Assembly (NCBI RefSeq): GCF_029167105.1
Contig: NZ_JARFML010000002.1
Location: forward strand, 1-64,000
DNA from: Bradyrhizobium yuanmingense
GTDB lineage: Bacteria > Pseudomonadota > Alphaproteobacteria > Rhizobiales > Xanthobacteraceae
Reading direction: 5' to 3'
DNA length: 64,000 nucleotides
The notes below the pieces were generated by a model. That model did no database searches, was not told the DNA's origin, and worked only from the letters and a program-made list of their open reading frames with translations. How positions within the stretch are numbered: position 1 is the first letter of the stretch; every line of letters starts with the position of its first letter. This document shows, piece by piece, positions 53,376 to 60,960 of the stretch. The position numbers and the translations under genes are program-made.

Positions 53376-53487
53376 CGCCTTGTTGGCTCGGCGATATCTG
53401 GCGGCATCCAGCCACGCCGGCATTCAAGCTTTCTTCAGACATTTCGGATCAGCTGACGATCCATTCCAAAGTGATTGTCATCCGCGC

Positions 53488-53772
53488 ATGAGTTCGGTCC
53501 AGGTTCAGTGCACGCGGTGCAAGAACGTGTTTCGCGATCGCGCCGGGCGGTTGCAGGACGGCTATTCCAGGCAATGTCCGAGCTGCGAAGTCGTGCTGTT
53601 CTTCGCCGAGGACTCGCAGCATCCTTTCATCAAGCGGGCGATGCGCAGTGCGCGCCAGGCCCGCAAGGAGATGCGGGAGCGCCAGGCGGCGAAGCTCGCC
53701 GCACCCGAGCCGGACGTGGCGCAGTCGAGGAGATTTGCCGGCAGGACGCGATCGGCGACGCGGGAGGACTAG
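53488..53772 (+). CDS. Small zinc-ribbon protein (94 aa)
   Basis: From ATG 53488: 'VQCTRCKNVFRDRAGRLQDGYSRQCPSCEVVLFF' holds two CxxC pairs of a zinc ribbon (MJ0042-like). The remainder is a basic helical tail ('RSARQARKEMRERQAAKL'). It probably binds nucleic acid or protein. It is convergent with the NUDIX gene, stops 5 bases apart. No strong ribosome site. Confidence 0.6.
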   Translation: MSSVQVQCTRCKNVFRDRAGRLQDGYSRQCPSCEVVLFFAEDSQHPFIKRAMRSARQARKEMRERQAAKLAAPEPDVAQSRRFAGRTRSATRED

Positions 53773-53776
53773 CGGC

Positions 53777-54169
53777 TCAGCTTCGCCGCCGCTTGCGCGG
53801 AAACAGGCGGTCGCGGATGTAGCGCGAGGTCGCCGTTAGGCGGATGCCGCGGGGCTTGTGCCAGGCGGCGCGGTCGATCTCCTTCTTGTCGCCGATCGCC
53901 AGCCTGCCCTTGGCGGACTTGGCGATGAAGATCGCGTCGCTCATCTTGCGGCCGGAGCGCTTGTTCCTCGCCTTCACTTCCTTCCAGAGGCTGATCCTGC
54001 CGAGCTTCAGCTTGGGCAATTCCTCCTTGATCTCCCGCCGCAGGCAGTCCTTCTCCGACTCGCGCGCACGCTTGCGGCCGCCCGGAAACATCCACAGGCC
54101 GTCCGACCGGCGTCTGACCAACAATACCTTGCCGCGCCTGGCGGCAACCAGCTTGGAAGACTTTGCCAT
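53777..54169 (-). CDS. NUDIX hydrolase
   Basis: 130 residues. The NUDIX box is close to the G-x5-E-x7-R-E-U-x-E-E consensus ('GGRKRARESEKDCLRREIKEE'-type pattern, about residues 30-50), with the final glycine changed. The N-terminus 'KVLLVRRRSDGLWMFPGG' is typical of the fold. It is highly basic, ending 'RDRLFPRKRRRS'. It hydrolyses nucleoside diphosphate-linked compounds; the substrate is not predictable. A perfect inverted repeat lies 36 bases upstream. Confidence 0.85.
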   Translation of the reverse strand: MAKSSKLVAARRGKVLLVRRRSDGLWMFPGGRKRARESEKDCLRREIKEELPKLKLGRISLWKEVKARNKRSGRKMSDAIFIAKSAKGRLAIGDKKEIDRAAWHKPRGIRLTATSRYIRDRLFPRKRRRS

Positions 54170-54204
54170 TGCTGCCGTTGTCGAAAACAGAATCGACCCA
54201 ATGG

Positions 54205-54232
54205 TAACTTGTCTAGTCGAACAGACAAGTTA
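54205..54232. promoter_or_regulatory. Perfect 10-bp inverted repeat before the NUDIX gene
   Basis: TAACTTGTCT, an 8-base spacer (agtcgaac), then AGACAAGTTA. The symmetric arms and total length of 28 bases are typical of TetR-family operators. The downstream gene is the NUDIX hydrolase (start 54169, minus). No TetR gene is in the window near it. Confidence 0.55.
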
Positions 54233-54314
54233 GCGGCGCAGCTTGATCACAGGCCGAGCCGTACCCGATCCCGGTGCGGCGTGGCGGGCAGACCGCGCGC
54301 TGGCGGGCGCGAGA

Positions 54315-55400
54315 TCACCCCTTCCCCGTCTCCGCCCGGTCCTCGGTCCTGATCCAGGCCATCATCATTTCCCAGGCCACCGACAGGATGATCGGTCCGA
54401 TGAACAGTCCGACGATGCCGTGGGCCAGCGTACCGCCGATCACGCCGACGAAGATCACGATGGTCGGGGTGGTCAGGCCACGGCCCATGACGAGCGGCTT
54501 CAGCATGGTGTCGATGAATCCGACCAGGACGAAGAATACGGTGAGCAGCAGCGCCGTGGTGACGTCCTTGGCGGTCCAGATCCAGATGATCACCGGCAGC
54601 AGCACCAGGAAAGCACCGATCTGCACGATCGAGAGCAGCAGCACGATGAAGGCAAGCAGGCCCGCGCTCGGCACCGAGGCGAGCTTGAAGCCGATTCCGG
54701 CGAGCAGCGCCTGGACGATCGCCACGCCAATGACGCCCTGCGCCACGGCGCGGATGGTCGCACCGGCGAGCGAGAGGAAATGCTCGCTTTGCTCCGGCAC
54801 GATGCGAAACAGGAAGTTGCGGCCGGCCGCGACCAGGCGCGGCCCATGCGGAAACAGGAAGCCGGCCACGAACACGGAGACGAGAAACTGGAGCGTGCCA
54901 AGGCCGGCGTCGCCCGCGAGCGAGAGCAGCGGGCCGGCCAGCGGCTGAAGATACGGCGCCACCTCGCGCACCGCCGTCCGAACGTTGTTGTAGGCCTGAT
55001 CCCAGAGCTCGTAGAGCCAGGGGCCGACCAGCGGCCAGGACTTGAGCTGCTCCGGGGCCGATTGGAGCACGAGGTCGCCGGTGCCGAGCTGGTGCGCCAG
55101 CTCACGCACGCCATCCACCGCGCTGATGCCGAGCCAGGTCGCCGGACCGATGACGATACCCAGCGTGATCAGGGTCAGGATTGCTGCTGCGGTTTTGGGC
55201 CGGCCGCCCAGGATCTTGGCAACCAAGCTGAATGCCGGATAGAACGCGACCGCCAGCACGCCGCTCCAGGCCAGGATCGGCACGAATGGGCGGATGATCA
55301 GGAAGGTCCAGATGATCAGCAGGGCGAGCAGGCCGAGGCGGATCACGAGCTGGATGACGTCCTCGCCCGTCAGCAACTGACGGAGGCTTTTCACGGGCAC
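54315..55400 (-). CDS. AI-2E family (PerM/YdiK-type) transporter
   Basis: 361 residues, GTG start at 55400. About eight membrane helices are arranged as in the AI-2 exporter family: 'LVIRLGLLALLIIWTFLIIRP' at the N-terminus and the conserved C-terminal 'MLKPLVMGRGLTTPTIVIFVGVIGGTLAHGIVGLFIGP' region, quoted here only to identify 'LKPLVMG' and 'GIVGLFIGP'. Substrates of family members vary (autoinducer-2, ions, small metabolites). The gene is single; the 221 bases before it and the next plus-strand gene contain no clear element except a short TAAC pair. Confidence 0.9.
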   Translation of the reverse strand: MPVKSLRQLLTGEDVIQLVIRLGLLALLIIWTFLIIRPFVPILAWSGVLAVAFYPAFSLVAKILGGRPKTAAAILTLITLGIVIGPATWLGISAVDGVRELAHQLGTGDLVLQSAPEQLKSWPLVGPWLYELWDQAYNNVRTAVREVAPYLQPLAGPLLSLAGDAGLGTLQFLVSVFVAGFLFPHGPRLVAAGRNFLFRIVPEQSEHFLSLAGATIRAVAQGVIGVAIVQALLAGIGFKLASVPSAGLLAFIVLLLSIVQIGAFLVLLPVIIWIWTAKDVTTALLLTVFFVLVGFIDTMLKPLVMGRGLTTPTIVIFVGVIGGTLAHGIVGLFIGPIILSVAWEMMMAWIRTEDRAETGKG

Positions 55401-55621
55401 AGCTTTCCTTGCGGCATGAACGCAACTTCCGCGCTTGCGGGCTCAGCCGTTATTGCCAGCAACGCATCTGGCGTCAAGACGACCGGCTGCCGGATACCGC
55501 ATCGCCCGCCCCAACCCGGCTTGGCTAACGCGGGTTAACCGGATTTCCCCGCGCCGGTTTACGCCGCTGCAAATGCTGGTGACTACCTTCCATCCGTAGT
55601 CACCGAAGTGCATTCTGGACC

Positions 55622-55849
55622 ATGGCCAACAGCATCTGGACGATCGAACAGTTCACCTGTGCGAGTTGCGGTATGAACTACACTGCGACCAGAGAGGAGC
55701 ACAGCGAGGCTCACAGCGGCAGCTTCAAATGCGGCATCTGCAGCGGCATCGTGCATGCCTGGTCCGGCAAGCACCACTTCTTCGGCTGGCAGGCCGTGAA
55801 GACGAGGCCGCCCGTGTTCGGGCGGCGCTGGGCCGGCGTCGAATGGTAA
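55622..55849 (+). CDS. Small zinc-finger-like protein (75 aa)
   Basis: ATG 55622. 'FTCASCGMNY' and 'FKCGICSGIV' supply two CxxC pairs spaced as in a zinc ribbon, with histidines between ('REEHSEAHSG'). It ends 'FGRRWAGVEW'. The same general class as the protein at 53488 but not closely similar. Function unknown. Confidence 0.7.
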   Translation: MANSIWTIEQFTCASCGMNYTATREEHSEAHSGSFKCGICSGIVHAWSGKHHFFGWQAVKTRPPVFGRRWAGVEW

Positions 55850-55951
55850 GCCGCCTGCGGTGACGCCGGATCCGCCGAATTGCGCCGGCGCCGTTTGCAC
55901 TCCGTTCACCGATCGCGCCTAGATCAGGACGGAACCTCAGCTTCGAACGCC

Positions 55952-56254
55952 ATGGCCGACCTCAACGCCGTCCTGACCAGGCTCAACGACCGTCTGCTGC
56001 GCCTTGAGGGCGAGCTGTTCGTGCTGCGCTCGCTGGCGCGCGCGACATTGACCGCGGGCGACGACCATGCCGCGCGCATGCGCAAGCTGGTCGAGGCCGC
56101 AAAAGTCGCGCTCGACGACGAGGCCAAGCGCCCGCTCGACAAGCCAACCCGAAAATATGTCGATGCGGCAACCGCACTGGTCGAGGAATTGCTGGTCGAA
56201 CCCACCCCGGCGCGGCCGCTGTTCACGGTAATCGACGGCGGCCGGCGGGACTGA
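55952..56254 (+). CDS. Helical hypothetical protein (100 aa)
   Basis: Start at ATG 55952 (MADLNAVLTRLNDRLLRLEGEL). Entirely alpha-helical and charged until a short strand-like end 'PLFTVIDGGRRD'. Soluble, possibly a coiled-coil dimer. No family recognised. Confidence 0.6.
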   Translation: MADLNAVLTRLNDRLLRLEGELFVLRSLARATLTAGDDHAARMRKLVEAAKVALDDEAKRPLDKPTRKYVDAATALVEELLVEPTPARPLFTVIDGGRRD

Positions 56255-56278
56255 GCGCCCGCCTCAGCACGGCGATAA

Positions 56279-56698
56279 TTACCGCCCATACATGCCCGGC
56301 GCACGTGCGCCATTCGGGTAGCACTGTCCCTGCGAGTAATTGTAATCATAGCCGTGCGGACAGAGCCCGCCATGCCCTCCATAATATTGAGGGCGACCGT
56401 AAGCGCCGGGCGCGCGTGCACGATTCGGATAGCACTCGCCTGTCGAGTAATTATAGTCGTAACCGTGCGGGCACAGGCCGCCACGGCGCCCATAGCCCGG
56501 GCCGGGATCCCGGGTGTACACACCGGGCGCGTGATGGTCGTTGGGATAGCAGCGGCCGTTCGAGTGGTTGTAATCGTAGCCGTGCGGACATTGCCCGCCC
56601 GGACCGCCCCTGAACTGTACCTGCTCAACCATGGGCGCTGTCGGTCCCGCAGGCACGGTTGCAAACGCGAGCAAACCGGCTAGCGCAAGCTCGATCAT
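56279..56698 (-). CDS. Secreted protein with three CPHGYDYN repeats
   Basis: 139 residues. Signal peptide MIELALAGLLAFATVPAGPT. The mature chain is three units of about 33 residues, each C-P-H-G-Y-D-Y-N, then S-x-G-x-C-Y-P-N, then A-P-G-x-Y. Each unit has two cysteines that probably pair, plus many tyrosines and glycines. The DNA of the units is also strongly repeated. The sequence suggests a metal-binding, matrix or surface protein; no known enzyme motif. Confidence 0.75.
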   Translation of the reverse strand: MIELALAGLLAFATVPAGPTAPMVEQVQFRGGPGGQCPHGYDYNHSNGRCYPNDHHAPGVYTRDPGPGYGRRGGLCPHGYDYNYSTGECYPNRARAPGAYGRPQYYGGHGGLCPHGYDYNYSQGQCYPNGARAPGMYGR

Positions 56699-56850
56699 AA
56701 CGATTCCTCCAAATCACGTGGACAAGCCTATCAGGATTCGCGTCCCACGAAACGACATGACAATTGAGGCGAGGCTGGCCTGAACCCCGCATGAACCGGG
56801 CTCGGACTGCGACAATGCGACAACGCCAAGCCCGCGCACGATGCCGACAT

Positions 56851-57066
56851 CTAGATCGTGGAATTGTCCGCCTTGAGCCGGCTGAGCCCCGCCTCGATGA
56901 TCGCGATCTCCTCGTCGATCTGACCGATCGGCAGGCTGAAATCATAGCCGGACCGGCTCTTCAGATCGACCGCGAGCCGCTGCCTGTGCATCATCAGCTC
57001 GTCGAGTCCACGGCGGTTCTTCAGACGCACATAGGCATCGACGATCTGCTCGATCGCGTTGGGCAT
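56851..57066 (-). CDS. Small helical hypothetical protein (71 aa)
   Basis: ATG 57066: MPNAIEQIVDAYVRLKNRRG, then 'LDELMMHRQRLAVDLKSRSGYDF' and 'GQIDEEIAIIEAGLSRL'. Two or three amphipathic helices, soluble. The frame extends upstream without better similarity. No function recognised. Confidence 0.55.
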   Translation of the reverse strand: MPNAIEQIVDAYVRLKNRRGLDELMMHRQRLAVDLKSRSGYDFSLPIGQIDEEIAIIEAGLSRLKADNSTI

Positions 57067-57616
57067 GGGATCTGTCCCGGCGAAAAAGGCCCGGCGGCGC
57101 GTCCACGCCGGCGGACGATATCGGTGTCGCGGTACGCAATACAAATCCGCGACGGATTCGTCGATACGCCAATCTGGTTGAGATCGTGTTACCGTCCGAT
57201 GATGTCGCATGAAAAGGCCGCCGGCGGTCAAGCCGACGGCCAAAGCCGGGTTCGAAAACGGATGCGGATTGAAATGTCGCCAGCCCCGGTTGGGCGCACG
57301 TTATCAGCTGATCCGAGCCATCTCTGTCAGGAACGAAACACAGGAACCCGCAATTTGCAGGTCGGCGCCACTGATGGGACGACGACGGTCTCGGGCGGAA
57401 CCGCCGGGTAAGGCCCTCCAGCTCAGGCCGAGGTGGCCGCCATCAGTATCGCGACCGAAAACCCGATGCCGCAGAGCTTGACGGCGCAATCCTGAAGTTC
57501 GCGCAAGCCGCGCCCGGCGCATTGTTGATAACCCACGCAAACGCTGCGCGGGTGGTGACAGGGCATGCGGACGTGTTATCGGGGGATGACGCAGTTGCGA
57601 GACAGATCGGACACCC
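57067..57616. other. 550-base gap, largely non-coding
   Basis: Between the 71-aa gene and the formyltransferase. Apart from the small possible minus-strand gene at 57423-57566, I see only short frames without ribosome sites. A plus-strand frame at 57209-57481 is arginine-rich with no signal of selection. Confidence 0.4.
57423..57566 (-). CDS. Possible small protein with one membrane helix (47 aa)
   Basis: MPCHHPRSVCVGYQQCAGRG, then 'LRELQDCAVKLCGIGFSVAILMAATSA': a basic, cysteine-rich N-terminus and one hydrophobic helix. No Shine-Dalgarno sequence. Kept only because the amphipathic-to-hydrophobic pattern is coherent. Confidence 0.28.
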   Translation of the reverse strand: MPCHHPRSVCVGYQQCAGRGLRELQDCAVKLCGIGFSVAILMAATSA

Positions 57617-58204
57617 ATGCGCATTACCCTCGTCGGCTCCCGCCATTTTGGCGTGACCACCCTGAACATGCTGCGGGAGCACGGCGTCTCGGTCGCCCAG
57701 GTCGTGGTGGCCGACGCCGACGACCGCCTCGCTGCGGCGGCCAAGGCGGCGGGCATCGAGGTGCAGGTGCAAGCCAATCCCAAGCTGGTGGTGGCCTCCG
57801 AGATCGCCCCGGACACCGATCTGATCATCACAGCGCACAGCCATGCCAGGATCGGCAAGGATGCGCTCGCCGCCGCCAGGTTCGGCGGGATCGGCTATCA
57901 TCCCTCGCTGCTGCCGCGCCACCGCGGCAAGGCCGCGGTGGAATGGACCATCAAGGAAGGCGACCCGATCGCCGGCGGCACGATCTACCATCTCGCCGAC
58001 CGCATGGATGCCGGCGCGATCGCCGCCCAGGACTGGTGCTTCGTCAAGAAGGGCGAGACCGCACGAGAGCTTTGGGAGCGCGCGCTGGCGCCGCTCGGGC
58101 TCAAGCTGCTGGCCGACGTGATCGATTACGCCAAGGTCCACAAGGCGCTACCCGCCAAAGCCCAGGACGAGCAGTTCGCGACCTCCGCGCCGAGCCTCTC
58201 CTGA
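57617..58204 (+). CDS. Formyltransferase-family protein (hydrolase/transferase domain only)
   Basis: 195 residues. The Rossmann-like formyl transferase N-terminal fold: 'MRITLVGSRHFGVTTLNML', 'LIITAHSHARIG', 'GYHPSLLPRHRGKAAVEW' and 'HLADRMDAGAI'. Of the usual Asn-His-Asp catalytic triad, histidine (YHPSLLP) and aspartate (RMDAG) are present, but the asparagine two positions before the histidine is not (the segment reads G-Y-H instead of N-I-H). No C-terminal tRNA-binding domain, so it is not methionyl-tRNA formyltransferase; a sugar- or amino-acid N-formyltransferase or a hydrolase is possible. Confidence 0.75.
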   Translation: MRITLVGSRHFGVTTLNMLREHGVSVAQVVVADADDRLAAAAKAAGIEVQVQANPKLVVASEIAPDTDLIITAHSHARIGKDALAAARFGGIGYHPSLLPRHRGKAAVEWTIKEGDPIAGGTIYHLADRMDAGAIAAQDWCFVKKGETARELWERALAPLGLKLLADVIDYAKVHKALPAKAQDEQFATSAPSLS

Positions 58205-58336
58205 GCCAAGCCCCTCTGAACCAGCCCTCTGCGCCAAAGTCTCCTGGAGCATTTCCGAGTCGTCCTGACGTTTACCCTTAACGTGCGGCGCCCTTGATTC
58301 TGCTTCGGAAATTGAAGCCAAAAGCGCAAATAAACC

Positions 58337-58356
58337 ATTGTTCCCAAAGGAACAAT
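58337..58356. promoter_or_regulatory. 8-bp inverted repeat before a secreted-protein gene
   Basis: ATTGTTCC, loop CAAA, GGAACAAT, about 84 bases before ATG 58440. It could be an operator. The right arm also contains GGAAC with CGcaa 17 bases later, loosely like an EcfG (general stress) promoter, but the -10 match is poor. Confidence 0.4.
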
Positions 58357-58439
58357 TTTCGCTTTGGCATCGCAACAAATTTCCGTCACATTTCGTCCGA
58401 ATAAGCGTCAGCGTCTCAGACACATTCAAGGACGAATTC

Positions 58440-58790
58440 ATGCGTTTTGGTCGCATTGCGGTGTTCTGTGCCGCCCCAGTTCTCGCTGGCACCCTCGCCG
58501 CCCCCGCCTTTGCCCAAAATCCCTATGACGGCAATTGGCAAGTCACCATCGTGACCAAGAGCGGTTCGTGCGAGCCGACCGCAAGCTCGATGCTGACGGT
58601 TGCCGACGGCAAGATCACCGCGCCCGGCGCTAACGTTTCCGGCACCATCGGTAGCGGGGGACTTGTGAAAGTTTCGATCAATGGTGCATATGCCAACGGT
58701 CAACTCAGCGGCAACGCCGGATCGGGGAAATGGAATGGAGCATCTGCAGGCATACCGTGCAGCGGGCGGTGGGAAGCATCGCGCCAATAA
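58440..58790 (+). CDS. Small secreted protein (116 aa)
   Basis: ATG 58440 with aagga upstream. Signal peptide MRFGRIAVFCAAPVLAGTLA ending 'APAFAQ'. The mature chain is strand-rich with 'YDGNWQVTIVTKSGSCEP' and later 'GIPCSGRWEASRQ', so one disulfide. This 'GxW' beta pattern is like lipocalin- or AprI-type small secreted proteins. It overlaps the next gene by 56 bases, and the two share the same type of fold. Confidence 0.7.
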   Translation: MRFGRIAVFCAAPVLAGTLAAPAFAQNPYDGNWQVTIVTKSGSCEPTASSMLTVADGKITAPGANVSGTIGSGGLVKVSINGAYANGQLSGNAGSGKWNGASAGIPCSGRWEASRQ

Positions 58791-59280
58791 ACCAATTGAG
58801 GCCCGCGCCCGGAATCGGCGGCTGCTGATCGCGGCCACCGTTTGGTTTGCTGCGGGGATCGTCACCACCCAAAGCAAGGCCCAGTCCGGCCCGTTCGCCC
58901 CGCTGGCGGGCAGCTGGAGCGGTAGTGGCACGGTCACGCTGGATGACGGCTCGACCGAGCGGATCCGCTGCCGGGCCAAATACGCTCCGATCGGACCGAC
59001 CATGGAGATGTCGCTGACCTGCGCCAGCGATGCCTACAAATTCAACCTCGGCGCCAACGTGAAGGCCGAAGGCGGCGCCATTGCAGGCAGTTGGTCCGAG
59101 ACCAGCCGCAACATCTCCGGCTCGCTCCAGGGCCGCGGCAGCGGCGGAAGCTACGAGCTGGTGGCCTCCACCGCGGGCTTCAACGCCAACATCTCTCTCA
59201 GGACGTCCGGCAACAAGCAGAACGTCACGATGCGCGCGGACAGTCAGTTCCGCGGCGCGAACATCTCGATGTCGAAATAA
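58735..59280 (+). CDS. Secreted beta-rich protein (about 181 aa)
   Basis: ATG 58735 is in frame and overlaps the preceding gene; an earlier start at 58681 is possible. The leader is 'RNRRLLIAATVWFAAGIV' ending 'QSKAQS'. The mature part begins 'GPFAPLAGSWSGSGTVTLDDG' and contains 'IRCRAKY', 'LTCASDAYKFNL', 'SGSWSETSRNISGSLQGRG' and ends 'FRGANISMSK'. One likely disulfide. Periplasmic or outer-membrane associated; function unknown. The start so far upstream of the signal core suggests that the native start was displaced. Confidence 0.7.
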   Translation: MEHLQAYRAAGGGKHRANKPIEARARNRRLLIAATVWFAAGIVTTQSKAQSGPFAPLAGSWSGSGTVTLDDGSTERIRCRAKYAPIGPTMEMSLTCASDAYKFNLGANVKAEGGAIAGSWSETSRNISGSLQGRGSGGSYELVASTAGFNANISLRTSGNKQNVTMRADSQFRGANISMSK

Positions 59281-59298
59281 GACGCAAGTTCACGCGAC

Positions 59299-59333
59299 AA
59301 TCGATCCGGCGCCCGCGCCGGATCGATTTTTTT
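59299..59333. terminator. Strong intrinsic terminator between converging genes
   Basis: aatcgatccggcg pairs with cgccggatcgatt, followed by a T7 run on the plus strand. It lies between the secreted protein (plus, stop 59280) and ridA (minus, stop at 59332) and can serve both. Confidence 0.85.
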
Positions 59334-59730
59334 ATGGGCCGGGCACGTACGCGGTGACCTCGATCTCGACCTTGGCACGCTCGTCCACGAGACCTCCGAT
59401 ATAGAGCAGCGTCGAGGGCGGAAAATTACGACCGAGCGTTTCCTTCCAGGCCGCGCCAATGCCGGCACCTGCGGCTTCGTACTCGGCGCGGCTGGTCAGG
59501 TACCAGGTCAGGCGGACGATGTGCTCGGGGCCGGCGCCGGCGTCGCCCAGCAGCTTGACGATCCGCTTCAGCGCCGTCGCGACCTGGGCTGCCATGTCGG
59601 GATCGTAACTGCCGGCCTCGTCGCCCCCGGTTTGGCCGGCGAGTACCACCCACCGGCCCGGCCCCTCGGTCACGACGCCGTGGGAAAAGCCGCGCGGTTT
59701 TTTCCACTCGGCCGGCTGCAAGATGCGCAT
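59332..59730 (-). CDS. RidA family enamine/imine deaminase
   Basis: 132 residues from ATG 59730, with gggaga upstream. RidA/YjgF signature elements: 'GRWVVLAGQTGGD', 'AQVATALKRIVKLLGDAG', 'LTWYLTSRAEYEAA' and the C-terminal 'VEIEVTAYVPGP'. The active-site arginine region near residue 100 ('FPPSTLLYIGGLVDERAKVEIE') fits, although the exact arginine context differs from classical RidA. It removes reactive 2-aminoacrylate or related enamines. Monocistronic. Confidence 0.85.
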   Translation of the reverse strand: MRILQPAEWKKPRGFSHGVVTEGPGRWVVLAGQTGGDEAGSYDPDMAAQVATALKRIVKLLGDAGAGPEHIVRLTWYLTSRAEYEAAGAGIGAAWKETLGRNFPPSTLLYIGGLVDERAKVEIEVTAYVPGP

Positions 59731-59883
59731 GGGCAATGTCTCCCGGTCTTTGTCGTTGTTCGCTGATGCCTTAGCATGCCGCCCAGCATCGCTGCATCCG
59801 CAGATTTGGCCGTTGCAAACGGCGGCAATGTCGCCGATACCGGCCGCCCCTCCTTGATCCATCCCTTTCCGCATCCGCCGCAG

Positions 59884-60759
59884 ATGAGCACCACACCGTC
59901 GAAAATGATGGCTGCACTGTGGATGGCCGGCTGGCTGTCGCTGATGCTGATCATGGCGGTGGCCGGGCGCGAGACCACGCGCGAGCTGAATGTTTTTCAG
60001 ATCATGGAAATGAGGTCGCTGGCCGGCTTCGTCTTGCTCTCACCGATCATCTACCGCGCCGGCGGCTGGAAGGTGCTCAAGACCTCGCGCCTGCCGCAGC
60101 ATGTCGGCCGCAATTTGGTGCACTATGTTGCCCAGCTCGGCTGGTTCTTCGCACTGACACTGATCCCGATCGGACAGGTGGTGGCAATCGAGTTCACCAT
60201 GCCGATCTGGACGGCCGTCCTCGCGGCGAGCTTCCTGTCCGAGCGGATGACGCCATGGAAGATCGCCGCCATCGTGCTCGGCCTCGTCGGCGTTATCGTC
60301 ATTGTCCGCCCCTCGACCGGGGAGATCAATCCGGGGCAGCTCATCGCGCTTGGCGCCGCCATGGGATTTGGCGTCGCGATGGCGCTGGTGAAATCGCTGA
60401 CCCGCACCGAGAGCGCGCTCTCGATCCTGTTCTGGATGCTGGTGGTGCAGTCGGTTGCCGGCTTTATTCCGACGCTGTTGGTCTGGACCTGGCCGTCGCT
60501 CTATGTCTGGGCCTGGGTCGGCGTGATCGCCGTCTGCGGCACGTTCTCACATTATTGCTTGGCCAGTGCGATGCGCTACGCCGACGCGACGATCGTGGTT
60601 CCGATGGACTTCCTGCGGGTTCCACTGACTGCAACTGCCGGTTGGCTGTTGTATTCCGAGCGGCTCGACGCCTGGACCGTGCTCGGCGCCGCGCTGATCC
60701 TGTTTGGCAATTTACTCAATTTGAAGCCCGCTTCGTCGGTTCCCGCCCGGGCTAGGTGA
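59884..60759 (+). CDS. EamA/DMT superfamily permease
   Basis: 291 residues from ATG 59884 (MSTTPSKMM); the frame extends upstream without similarity. Ten membrane helices in two EamA halves: 'RSLAGFVLLSPIIYR', 'FFALTLIPIGQVVAIEFTMPIW' and 'LVGVIVIVRPSTGE' in the first; 'HYCLASAMRYADATIVVPMDFLRVP' and 'WTVLGAALILFGNLLNL' in the second. Proteins of this family export amino acids or other metabolites. The sequences are normal for the family; the substrate is unknown. It lies 154 bases from the divergent ridA. Confidence 0.9.
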   Translation: MSTTPSKMMAALWMAGWLSLMLIMAVAGRETTRELNVFQIMEMRSLAGFVLLSPIIYRAGGWKVLKTSRLPQHVGRNLVHYVAQLGWFFALTLIPIGQVVAIEFTMPIWTAVLAASFLSERMTPWKIAAIVLGLVGVIVIVRPSTGEINPGQLIALGAAMGFGVAMALVKSLTRTESALSILFWMLVVQSVAGFIPTLLVWTWPSLYVWAWVGVIAVCGTFSHYCLASAMRYADATIVVPMDFLRVPLTATAGWLLYSERLDAWTVLGAALILFGNLLNLKPASSVPARAR

Positions 60760-60796
60760 ACCTCGCGCCGCCTCGCGCGACAAAACCAAGTGGCCG

Positions 60797-60812
60797 TGTG
60801 ATTTGGATCACG
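60797..60812. promoter_or_regulatory. CRP/FNR-type palindrome upstream of caspase-like gene
   Basis: TGTGATTTGGATCACG: core GTGA-N6-TCAC, also readable as TGAT-N4-ATCA. It lies 149 bases before ATG 60961. CRP/FNR/FixK family proteins are plausible binders. Confidence 0.5.
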
Positions 60813-60960
60813 TTGGAGCGACACTCCATCGTGCACATTCGGCCACACAGCAGCGGGTTGAACGCAACGGACTGCCGTTTTGGTGGCGCGAAGTCGGGCA
60901 CTTCGTGTAGGTTCGTTGTCGATTTGTTGCTGCCTGCAATTCGATTCTGGGGATTTCAGA

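Noticed and set aside
50333..53491. 1052-codon plus-strand frame opposite the Mfd-like gene
   Set aside because: Antisense shadow; the minus strand has full helicase motifs.
55526..55539. TAACGCGGGTTAAC, a TAAC pair with 10-bp spacing outside the island
   Set aside because: Lacks the AAC and GAGC context shared by the five boxes; treated as chance. It shows that the bare pair alone is not specific.
57209..57481. 90-codon plus-strand frame in the 550-base gap
   Set aside because: Arg/Pro-rich with no initiation signal.
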